Shown here: in pieces, positions 1-5,834 of the stretch
Layout of the letters: every line of letters begins with the position of its first letter
Numbering within the stretch: position 1 is the stretch's first letter
Assembly (NCBI GenBank): GCA_049514335.1
Contig: JBEKVE010000127.1
Location: 1 to 8,655, forward strand
Origin: JBEKVE01 sp049514335
GTDB taxonomy: Bacteria; Actinomycetota; Acidimicrobiia; Acidimicrobiales; UBA8190
Direction: 5' to 3'
Length of the DNA: 8,655 nt
Notes under the pieces: model-generated
Databases searched by the model: none
Seen by the model: only the letters and a program-made list of their open reading frames with translations
Told to the model about the DNA's origin: nothing
Made by a program: the position numbers and the translations under genes

Positions 1-1093
1 TGAGGGCAACTACGACATGGTCGGCAACAACACGCCGGTCTTCTTCATCCGCGATCCACAGAAGTTCCAGGACTTCATCCACTCACAGAAGCGGCGCGCC
101 GACAACCACCTGCGGGACAACAACATGCAATGGGACTTCTGGACCCTCTCGCCGGAGTCGGCCCACCAGGTGACATGGCTCCTCGGCGATCGCGGTATCC
201 CCCGCGACTGGCGCCACATGAACGGTCACTCCAGCCACACCTACATGTGGATCAATTCCGGCGGCGAGCGCGTGTGGGTGAAGTACCACTTCACCACCGA
301 GCAGGGCATCGAGTTCCTCACCAACAACGAGGCAGCCGCTGCGGCCGCCGTCGACCCCGACGCCCACATCCGCGACCTGTACGACGCCATCGCACGGGGC
401 GAGCACCCGGCGTGGACGATGTACGTGCAGGTGATGCCCTTCGAGGACGCGGCGGACTACCGCTTCAACCCCTTCGACCTCACGAAGGTGTGGCCACACG
501 GCGACTACCCGCTCGTGCGGGTGGGCCGGATGGTGCTCGACCGCAACCCGGAGAACTATTTCGCCGAGATCGAGCAATCAACCTTCGAGCCGTCGAACAT
601 GGTGCCGGGCGTCGGCCCCTCTCCCGACAAGATGCTGCTCGGCCGGCTCTTCAGCTACCACGACACGCATCTGCACCGCGTCGGGCCCAATGCCCAGGAG
701 CTCCCCGTCAACCGCCCCCGGTCGCCAGTGCACTCCTACAACCGCGACGGGCACATGCGGCTGCACAACCCGGCTGATCCCGTGTATGCCCCCAACTCCT
801 TCGGAGGGCCCAGTGCCGACCCCGAGCGCTTCGGGGCCGATCCCTCGTGGACCGTGTCCGGTGACATCGTCCGGGCCGCGTCGGTGCTCCACAAGGAGGA
901 CGACGACTTCGGTCAGGCCGGGACGCTCGTGCGCCACGTCCTCGACGACGCCGCCCGGGACCGCCTGGTGGCGAACGTTGTCTCCCACGTGCGGGCGGGG
1001 GTGGTCGAGCCGGTGCTGTCGCGCGTCAAGCAGTACTGGCGCGACGTGGACGGCACCCTGGGGGCGCGCATAGCCGACGGGATCGACGCCTGA
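1..1093 (+). CDS. Haem catalase, C-terminal part (5' end outside window)
   Basis: Haem catalase, disproportionating hydrogen peroxide to water and oxygen in the cytoplasm. The reading frame is open from the window edge (first full codon at base 2) to the TGA at 1091-1093, giving 363 visible residues; clade 3 catalases are about 480-500, so roughly the first quarter, including the distal catalytic His, is missing. Visible hallmarks are the distal-site segment VGNNTPVFFIRD (bases 20-55) containing the catalytic Asn, the following DFIHSQKR segment, and the proximal haem motif RLFSYHDTHLHRVGPN whose Tyr (codon 656-658) is the haem-iron ligand. The segment PVNRPRSPVHSYNRDG just after it is also typical. 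The C-terminus has the usual helical tail (REPV-like VVEPVLSRVKQYWRDVD) and no flavodoxin-like extension, so it is a small-subunit catalase. No frameshift is seen. Whether it is co-regulated with the two-component genes 180 bases downstream is unknown. Confidence 0.96.
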   Translation, partial: EGNYDMVGNNTPVFFIRDPQKFQDFIHSQKRRADNHLRDNNMQWDFWTLSPESAHQVTWLLGDRGIPRDWRHMNGHSSHTYMWINSGGERVWVKYHFTTEQGIEFLTNNEAAAAAAVDPDAHIRDLYDAIARGEHPAWTMYVQVMPFEDAADYRFNPFDLTKVWPHGDYPLVRVGRMVLDRNPENYFAEIEQSTFEPSNMVPGVGPSPDKMLLGRLFSYHDTHLHRVGPNAQELPVNRPRSPVHSYNRDGHMRLHNPADPVYAPNSFGGPSADPERFGADPSWTVSGDIVRAASVLHKEDDDFGQAGTLVRHVLDDAARDRLVANVVSHVRAGVVEPVLSRVKQYWRDVDGTLGARIADGIDA

Positions 1094-1200
1094 GCGAGTG
1101 CGGCGGGGCGGGGGCCGAACCTGGCATCGTCGGGAAGACGGGCCGCTCGCTCCGGCGCCCTGGGCCGCCTGGAGAAACTGCCCGCTCCCTTCCCGTATCT

Positions 1201-1218
1201 TCACAGGTGGCTCACAGC
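1201..1218 (+). promoter_or_regulatory. PhoP-box-like direct repeat (TCACAGG-N4-TCACAGC)
   Basis: Two 7-base half-sites, TCACAGG and TCACAGC, are separated by TGGC, giving an 11-base period (one helical turn). Mycobacterial PhoP is known to bind tandem 7-base direct repeats of the TCACAGC-N4-TCACAGC type, and the regulator encoded 55 bases downstream is strongly PhoP-like, including its DNA-binding domain. Autoregulation is therefore inferred. A near-identical copy lies at 3689-3706. Confidence 0.65.
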
Positions 1219-1262
1219 GGGCGCCCAGCGGCTGTCGAACAGCAGGGTCGATGCTGGTCAGC

Positions 1263-1268
1263 GGAGGT
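1263..1268 (+). promoter_or_regulatory. Ribosome binding site deciding a GTG start
   Basis: GGAGGT lies 5 bases before GTG at 1274 and 11 bases before the in-frame ATG at 1280. The spacing favours the GTG start, though the difference is only two residues. Confidence 0.6.
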
Positions 1269-1273
1269 GCATC

Positions 1274-1987
1274 GTGGACATGACCGTGGAGAAGGGCAGC
1301 CGCCATCGCGTCCTCGTCGTCGACGACGAACCGTCGATTGTGGACGCGGTGGCCACATCGCTGCGGTACGAGGGCTACGACGTCGAGGAGGCGACCTCGG
1401 GACGGGCCGCGCTCGCTGCCGCCCAGGAGCGCCCCCCCGACATGATCGTCCTCGACGTCATGCTCCCCGACCTCGACGGACTAGAGGTCACCCGCCGGCT
1501 TCGGTCGGACGGGATACGCGCTCCCGTGCTCTTTCTCACCGCCCGTGACTCGCTCGAGGACAAGATCGCCGGCCTCACGGTCGGCGGCGACGACTACGTC
1601 ACCAAACCATTCGCCCTGGCCGAGATCATCGCCCGCACGCGGGCGCTTTTGCGGCGCGCCGGTGTCGATCGCGGGGACGACGGGACCTTGCGCTTCGCCG
1701 ACCTCGAAATGGACGAGGGCGCCCACGAAGTGCGCCGGGGCGGGACCCGCATCCAACTCACCGCTACCGAGTTCAATCTGCTCCGGTTCTTCCTCCGCAA
1801 CCCCCGCCAGGTCGTCTCCAAAGCCCAGATCCTCGACAATGTGTGGCACTACGACTTCGGAGGCGAGGCAAACGTGGTGGAGACGTACGTGAGCTATCTG
1901 CGCAAGAAGCTCGAGCGTCACGGGCCACCCTTGATCCACACCATCAGGCTGGTCGGCTACACGCTGCGCGATCCCGAGGCCTCATAG
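1274..1987 (+). CDS. phoP: OmpR/PhoP-family response regulator, PhoP-like
   Basis: Cytoplasmic DNA-binding response regulator of 237 residues, the normal length for the OmpR/PhoP family. The receiver domain (about 11-125) has the acidic pair D17-D18, phospho-acceptor D61 in VLDVMLPDLDG, T89 and K111 in DDYVTKPF. The winged-helix output domain is about 138-233. It matches my recollection of Mycobacterium tuberculosis PhoP unusually closely, for example LFLTARDSLEDKIAGL in the receiver, and YDFGGEANVVETYVSYLRKK in the recognition-helix region. That makes an orthologous PhoP-type specificity likely, and a TCACAGC-like direct repeat lies just upstream. GTG start at 1274 is preceded by GGAGGT. The TAG stop is immediately followed by the kinase GTG start, so the pair is almost certainly cotranscribed and translationally coupled. 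The regulon is inferred to include its own operon and the downstream redox genes. Confidence 0.95.
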   Translation: MDMTVEKGSRHRVLVVDDEPSIVDAVATSLRYEGYDVEEATSGRAALAAAQERPPDMIVLDVMLPDLDGLEVTRRLRSDGIRAPVLFLTARDSLEDKIAGLTVGGDDYVTKPFALAEIIARTRALLRRAGVDRGDDGTLRFADLEMDEGAHEVRRGGTRIQLTATEFNLLRFFLRNPRQVVSKAQILDNVWHYDFGGEANVVETYVSYLRKKLERHGPPLIHTIRLVGYTLRDPEAS

Positions 1988-3709
1988 GTGTCGCTCCGGA
2001 CACGGCTGCTCCTGGGGGTGGCGGCCGTCGCCCTCATCGCCCTCGTCATCGCGGACGCCGTCACATACCAGGAACTGCGCTCCTTCCTCTACAGCAAGAT
2101 CGACCAATCCCTCGAGCAGTCCCACATGCCGATCGAAGGTGCCCTGGGCAGCCGCCCCCCCCCGCTCCCACCGAACCTGGGTGGGGGCGGAGGTGGGAGT
2201 GGGGTGACGCCCCCGCCGACGTCCACCACGACTGACGACCCGGCGGAGGCGGCCGGTGGTGGCACCGGTGGCGCGGCCCGCCCGAAGACGACCAAGGCGA
2301 CGCAGACGACGCAGGCGGCGAGCACCGTGGCCGTCCCCACGTGCTTCGGCTTCCACGATCTGTCCCCCGAGCTGTTGCAGCAGCTCCCTCCGGACTCGTT
2401 CGTGGAGGTCCGCAGCGCCACAGGCAGCGTCCTGTGCAGCAAGACACTGCCCGGGTTCGGGACCACCGACACGGGCAGCCCCAAGCTGCCCGCCCACATC
2501 ACCGGCTTCTCGGCGAACACCGCCGACTACAACGAGCCCACCGTGTACTTCACCGCCGCCGACACCGACAATGACGACCCGCAGTACCGCATCCGGGCGT
2601 CGGTGCTGGAGGAGGGCCCCTACGTCGGCGGCCAGCTCATCGTGGGAGTGTCCCTGCAGTCGACGGTGGGGACGCTCGACCGCCTCGTGGGCGTCGAGCT
2701 GGCGGTGACGGGGGCGGCATTGGCGGCCGCCCTGCTCCTCGGCTGGTGGCTCGTGCGGATCGGACTCCGACCGCTGCGCGCCGTCGAGGGCACGGCCGAG
2801 GCCATCGCCCGAGGGGAGCTGGCCCAGCGTGTGCCCGGGGACGAAGCGAGAACGGAGGTGGGTCGCCTGGCCCGGGCGTTGAACGTCATGCTCGGCCGGA
2901 TCGAGAGCGCCTTCGCCCAACGGGACGCCACCGAGGAAGAGCTTCGCCACTCCGAAGGGCGTATGCGCCGATTCGTGGCCGACGCATCTCACGAACTGCG
3001 GACGCCGCTCACGGCCGTGTCGGCGTATGCCGAGTTGTTCGAGCAAGGGGCGGTGACCCGGCCCGAGGATCTCGAGCGGGTGATGCAGGGCATCCGCAAC
3101 GAGACCGCCCGCATGGGCCATCTGGTCGAGGACCTGCTCCTGCTGGCCCGGCTGGACGAGGGCCGGCCGTTGGCCCGGGACGAGGTCGAGCTGGTCGGGG
3201 TGGCGGCCGAGGCCGTCCAGACCGCCACCACGGTGGGACCGGCATGGCCAGTCCAGCTCGTCGCCCGCCACCCGGTGGAGGTGGTCGGCGATCACCTCCG
3301 TCTCCGGCAGGTGCTCGACAACCTGTTGGCCAACGTCCGGACCCACTGCCCGCCGGGGACGGCGGCCGTGGTAACCGTGTCGGCCGAAGGCGACGAGGCC
3401 CTCATCAAGGTGCGCGACGACGGGCCCGGGCTCGACGCCGATGCCGCCGCCCGTGTGTTCGAGCGGTTCTACCGGGCGGACCCCTCCCGCTCCCGCCTGC
3501 ACGGTGGCACCGGGCTCGGTCTGTCCATCGTGGCCTCGATCGTGAAAGCCCAGGGTGGGACGGTCACGGTGGAGCCTGGCCGCGAACGCGGCACGACCTT
3601 CGTCATCCGTCTGCCCCGCACCGGGCAGGAGGAGGAGGCCGCCGACTCGGGTGACGCCCCCCACGACACGGGGGACGCACCCGGCGATTCACAGGTGGCT
3701 CCTAGCTGA
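1988..3709 (+). CDS. Membrane sensor histidine kinase partner of the PhoP-like regulator
   Basis: Class I sensor kinase of 573 residues. TM1 is at about 6-26, an extracytoplasmic sensor region runs to about 233, TM2 is about 234-258, and a HAMP domain follows to about 310. The HisKA domain carries the phosphorylated His335 in FVADASHELRTPLTAVSAYA; the ATPase domain has N-box Asn449 (LDNLLANV), G1 box D477-G481 (DDGPG), FERFYRAD, and G2 box 506-512 (GGTGLGL). All catalytic elements are intact. The sensor region is odd: residues about 55-110 are low complexity (Pro/Gly then Thr/Ala-rich), followed by a small folded part with two cysteines, C119 and C150. A 30-residue acidic tail follows the ATPase domain. 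It starts with GTG directly after the regulator's stop, with GAGG 8 bases upstream. It most likely phosphorylates the upstream PhoP-like protein; the stimulus is unknown. Confidence 0.95.
   Translation: MSLRTRLLLGVAAVALIALVIADAVTYQELRSFLYSKIDQSLEQSHMPIEGALGSRPPPLPPNLGGGGGGSGVTPPPTSTTTDDPAEAAGGGTGGAARPKTTKATQTTQAASTVAVPTCFGFHDLSPELLQQLPPDSFVEVRSATGSVLCSKTLPGFGTTDTGSPKLPAHITGFSANTADYNEPTVYFTAADTDNDDPQYRIRASVLEEGPYVGGQLIVGVSLQSTVGTLDRLVGVELAVTGAALAAALLLGWWLVRIGLRPLRAVEGTAEAIARGELAQRVPGDEARTEVGRLARALNVMLGRIESAFAQRDATEEELRHSEGRMRRFVADASHELRTPLTAVSAYAELFEQGAVTRPEDLERVMQGIRNETARMGHLVEDLLLLARLDEGRPLARDEVELVGVAAEAVQTATTVGPAWPVQLVARHPVEVVGDHLRLRQVLDNLLANVRTHCPPGTAAVVTVSAEGDEALIKVRDDGPGLDADAAARVFERFYRADPSRSRLHGGTGLGLSIVASIVKAQGGTVTVEPGRERGTTFVIRLPRTGQEEEAADSGDAPHDTGDAPGDSQVAPS
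2155..2163 (+). repeat. C9 homopolymer inside the kinase sensor region
   Basis: Nine consecutive C bases encode part of a Pro-rich segment (RPPPLPP) in the extracytoplasmic region. A one-base slip here would shift the frame before the catalytic domains. Confidence 0.7.
3689..3706 (+). promoter_or_regulatory. Second PhoP-box-like element, upstream of the redox genes
   Basis: TCACAGGTGGCTCCTAGC is identical in 16 of 18 positions to the element at 1201-1218, spacer included. The first half-site is intact and the second is degenerate (TCCTAGC). It overlaps the last codons of the kinase gene and ends 44 bases before the ATG at 3751, a position suited to control of the redox cluster. No clear -10/-35 pair was identified beside it. 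Confidence 0.5.
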
Positions 3710-3750
3710 CTGTGCGACAACGGTGAGATTGCCGTGGTGAGGTACGACAG

Positions 3751-4209
3751 ATGAGCTCCCACCGATCGGGCGGTGCCCCCCGTCGCCCCGTCGCCGACAG
3801 CCCCGCACACGCCCGGGTTCGTGCGTCCGGTGCGCGCCGCAACCGGGCCATGGCCAGCGCGCGACGGGCCTCGCGGTCGGTGACGGTCGTGGCCGCCGGT
3901 GCCGCCGCCGTGATCGGCGTCATGGTGTCGCGCGAGATCCCGGGGACGACGGTCGCCGCCGGCGCCGCCTCGACCCATGCATCGACGGCCACCACCCAAG
4001 GCGCCGGCACCACGACCACCACCGCGGCAACCGCAACCACGACCTCCGGCTCGGCCACGACCTCCGGCTCGGCCACGACCTCCGGCTCGGCCACGACCTC
4101 CGGCTCGTCGGGCTCGGCGACATCGTCGGGGTCGTCGGGCCGGAACACCAGCACTCCCACGACGTCCACGTCGGCGCCCACCGTGGTCTCCGGCGGGACG
4201 GGTCGCTGA
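3751..4209 (+). CDS. Small anchored Ser/Thr/Gly-repeat protein, function unknown (FMN-binding protein linker without the domain?)
   Basis: A 152-residue protein I do not recognise as a family. An Arg-rich, cytoplasmic-type N-terminus (1-41, with about ten Arg) is followed by one hydrophobic segment (about 43-60, VTVVAAGAAAVIGVMV) and then about 90 residues almost wholly Thr, Ser, Ala and Gly, including four copies of a TTSGSA unit. The anchor-plus-linker plan is what actinobacterial FMN-binding proteins have ahead of their roughly 85-residue FMN-binding domain, and the gene sits next to apbE and a ferric-reductase-like gene as such proteins do. That domain is absent: the protein stops 1 base before apbE, and there is no D-x-x-[ST]-G-A-T flavinylation motif. 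It could be a truncated FMN-binding protein or a genuine spacer/anchor protein. GAGG 8 bases before the ATG supports the start, and the composition is consistent with real coding in this frame. Confidence 0.7.
   Translation: MSSHRSGGAPRRPVADSPAHARVRASGARRNRAMASARRASRSVTVVAAGAAAVIGVMVSREIPGTTVAAGAASTHASTATTQGAGTTTTTAATATTTSGSATTSGSATTSGSATTSGSSGSATSSGSSGRNTSTPTTSTSAPTVVSGGTGR
4038..4107 (+). repeat. 18-base in-frame tandem repeat, about four copies (TTSGSA)
   Basis: Unit CACGACCTCCGGCTCGGC occurs perfectly at 4038-4055, 4056-4073 and 4074-4091, and the first 16 bases recur at 4092-4107. It encodes the TTSGSA repeats of the Ser/Thr-rich tail. The near-perfect identity suggests recent expansion. 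Confidence 0.9.
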
Positions 4210-4210
4210 C

Positions 4211-5158
4211 ATGAGCTCTGTCGACCCCGTCCTGCGCTCGATGCGAGCCATCGGGACCACGGCGGTGGTTGCCGTGACCGAACCGGCGACGGCCGATCGC
4301 GCCGAGCAGATCCTGCGCGACGAGCTCGTCGCCATCGATCGAACGTGCAGCCGCTTCCGTCCCGACTCCGAGCTGTCGGCGCTGCACGGCGCCCACGGGG
4401 CCCCGCTGCGGGTGAGCTCGCTTCTGTTCGAGGCGATCGAGGTGGCCTACGACGTCGCCAGGCGGACCCAGGGAGCGGTCGACCCCACCGTAGGGGTGGC
4501 GGTCGAAGCACTCGGATACGACCGCGATTTCGACGAGCTCGGTACCGACGACGGTGCCAGCGACGCGCCGCGTCCCGCCCCCGGATGGTCGTGCATCGAG
4601 CTCGACCGCCGGCGGCGGACCGTACGCGTCCCCGCCGGGGTGCACATCGATCTGGGTGCGTCGGCCAAGGCCCTCGTGGCGGACCGCGCCGCCCTTCGCA
4701 TCGCCGAGGCGCTGCGATGTGGCGTCCTCGTCAGCATCGGCGGGGACGTCGCCGTGGCCGGGTCCCCTCCCGTCGAGGGCTGGGCCGTAGGCATCGCCCG
4801 CGACTCCTCGTCCCCGCTCGACGCGGTGGACCAGGTCGTCGCCCTGCGCAGCGGTGGCATTGCCAGCTCCAGCACGGCGGTGCGCACATGGCGCCACCAG
4901 GGCCGCCGGGTCCACCACATCGTGGATCCCGCCACCGGGGACAGCGCCTCCACGCATTGGACGCTCGTGTCGTGCTCGGCCGACTCCTGTGTCGACGCCA
5001 ACGCCGCCAGCACGGCCGCCATCGTGTGGGGTGCCTGGGCGGTGCCCAATCTGGTGGCCCTGGAACGACCGGCCCGCCTCGTGCGCCATGACGGCGAGGT
5101 GCTCACGCTCAACGGTTGGCCGGCGGACACCTCCCGCCACCGGCAGGTGGCGTCATGA
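4211..5158 (+). CDS. apbE: FAD:protein FMN transferase (ApbE family)
   Basis: ApbE enzymes use FAD as donor and link FMN through a phosphoester bond to Thr/Ser of target proteins, with Mg2+. The 315-residue protein has the family motifs in order: CSRFRPDSELSAL (46-58), GAVDPTVG (88-95), IDLGASAKALVAD (146-158), the VSIGGDVAVAG segment, GGIASSSTAV, HHIVDPATG (235-243), and CVDANAASTAAIVWG with likely metal ligand D262. Val in place of the usual Phe before DPTVG and the longer D-to-G spacing in the last motif resemble other actinobacterial members as I remember them. No signal peptide is visible, so it probably acts in the cytoplasm. ATG at 4211 follows the preceding stop by 1 base; the start region has only a weak SD (GGCGGGACGGG), suggesting translational coupling. 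The stop overlaps the next start as ATGA. No obvious flavinylation target is encoded in this window. Confidence 0.93.
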   Translation: MSSVDPVLRSMRAIGTTAVVAVTEPATADRAEQILRDELVAIDRTCSRFRPDSELSALHGAHGAPLRVSSLLFEAIEVAYDVARRTQGAVDPTVGVAVEALGYDRDFDELGTDDGASDAPRPAPGWSCIELDRRRRTVRVPAGVHIDLGASAKALVADRAALRIAEALRCGVLVSIGGDVAVAGSPPVEGWAVGIARDSSSPLDAVDQVVALRSGGIASSSTAVRTWRHQGRRVHHIVDPATGDSASTHWTLVSCSADSCVDANAASTAAIVWGAWAVPNLVALERPARLVRHDGEVLTLNGWPADTSRHRQVAS

Positions 5159-5757
5159 GCTCCCCTGTCCTGTGGTACGCCACGCGCGCCACCGGGATCG
5201 TGGCGCTCGTGCTGCTCACGGTCACGACGGTCCTCGGCATCGTCACCGCCAATCGCGTCGCCACCCGGTCGTGGCCGGGGTTCGCCCTGCAAGACCTGCA
5301 CCGTCGCGTGTCGTTGACAGCCATGGTCTTTCTGGGCGCGCACATCCTCACGAGCGTGATGGACACCTACGTGAACATCGGTTGGACGGCGGTGGTGGTC
5401 CCCTTCGCCTCGTCGTACAAGCGGCTGTGGGTGGCGCTCGGGGCGGTGGGCCTCGACCTCCTTCTCGCCGTGGCCGTCACGAGCATCCTGCGCCACCGCC
5501 TGCCCGCCCGCCTGTGGCGGGGCGTGCACTGGCTCGCCTACGGCAGTTGGCCCGTCGCTCTCGCCCACGCTTTCGGCATGGGGACCGACATGGCGACACC
5601 CTGGGTGCTGGGCCTGGCCGTGGTGTGCATCGTGGCGGTGACGGGATCTGCGCTGTGGCGGATCGCCCTCGCCTCTTCGCGCACACAGCGCGTGCTCACC
5701 TACCCCTCGGTCCGGTCCCGTCCCGAAGGCGTCCCCGTCAAGCACCTCTCCGCCTGA
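5155..5757 (+). CDS. Ferric-reductase-like transmembrane cytochrome b
   Basis: An integral membrane protein of 200 residues with about five to six hydrophobic helices. It carries two pairs of His on predicted helices: H49 and H63 (LHRRVSLTAMVFLGAH, 14 apart) and H125 and H138 (VHWLAYGSWPVALAH, 13 apart). This is the ferric-reductase/NOX/MsrQ-like pattern that binds two b haems stacked across the membrane, allowing electrons to cross. No flavin or NAD domain is attached, so it needs a separate electron donor, for which the ferredoxin and NuoF-like protein downstream are the obvious candidates, and a separate acceptor on the outside. The ATG overlaps the apbE stop (ATGA), with AGGTGG 4 bases upstream, so the two are translationally coupled. 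The longer upstream open frame (from 5116) would lie inside apbE and is not favoured. Confidence 0.92.
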   Translation: MSSPVLWYATRATGIVALVLLTVTTVLGIVTANRVATRSWPGFALQDLHRRVSLTAMVFLGAHILTSVMDTYVNIGWTAVVVPFASSYKRLWVALGAVGLDLLLAVAVTSILRHRLPARLWRGVHWLAYGSWPVALAHAFGMGTDMATPWVLGLAVVCIVAVTGSALWRIALASSRTQRVLTYPSVRSRPEGVPVKHLSA

Positions 5758-5762
5758 GCCAC

Positions 5763-5766
5763 GAGG
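5763..5766 (+). promoter_or_regulatory. Ribosome binding site selecting the first ATG of the repeat region
   Basis: GAGG lies 5 bases before ATG 5772. The four later in-frame ATGs (5790, 5805, 5820, 5835) are preceded only by the repeat sequence CCCACGTCCACC, which has no SD-like bases. Confidence 0.6.
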
Positions 5767-5771
5767 TCCCG

Positions 5772-5834
5772 ATGCCGCCCACGTCCACCATGCCCACGTC
5801 CACCATGCCCACGTCCACCATGCCCACGTCCACC
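5772..5834 (+). repeat. 15-base tandem repeat carrying successive ATG codons (MPTST)
   Basis: ATGCCCACGTCCACC occurs three times in a row (5790-5804, 5805-5819, 5820-5834), preceded by a related 18-base unit at 5772-5789 (ATGCCGCCCACGTCCACC) and followed by a partial unit from 5835. All copies are in frame with the NuoF-like protein. Confidence 0.92.

Larger units (their letters stand above)
1094..1273 (+). other. Intergenic region between catalase and response regulator
   Basis: A 180-base gap without a convincing gene. It contains the PhoP-like direct repeat at 1201-1218, a possible but weak -10-like TATCTT at 1196-1201 with no recognisable -35 upstream, and the ribosome binding site of the response regulator at 1263-1268. 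No hairpin followed by a T-run was found after the catalase stop, so a factor-independent terminator cannot be called. The promoter of the two-component operon most probably lies here. Confidence 0.6.

Noticed and set aside
82..88. TCACAGA in the catalase gene as a regulator half-site
   Set aside because: It is a single half-site in conserved coding sequence (HSQKR) with no partner at the 11-base spacing.
1196..1201. TATCTT as a -10 promoter element
   Set aside because: No -35-like sequence stands 16-18 bases upstream and it overlaps the direct repeat, so it is noted only as a weak possibility.
1982..3664. Long open frame (560 codons) antisense to the histidine kinase
   Set aside because: It mirrors the kinase gene's G/C third-position bias, its translation is Arg/Gly/His-rich with no family motifs, and the kinase on the other strand has all catalytic boxes.
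3977..4210. Upstream extension of apbE in the same frame
   Set aside because: It overlaps the Ser/Thr-rich gene, translates to Arg/Pro-rich low complexity, and ApbE homology begins only after ATG 4211.
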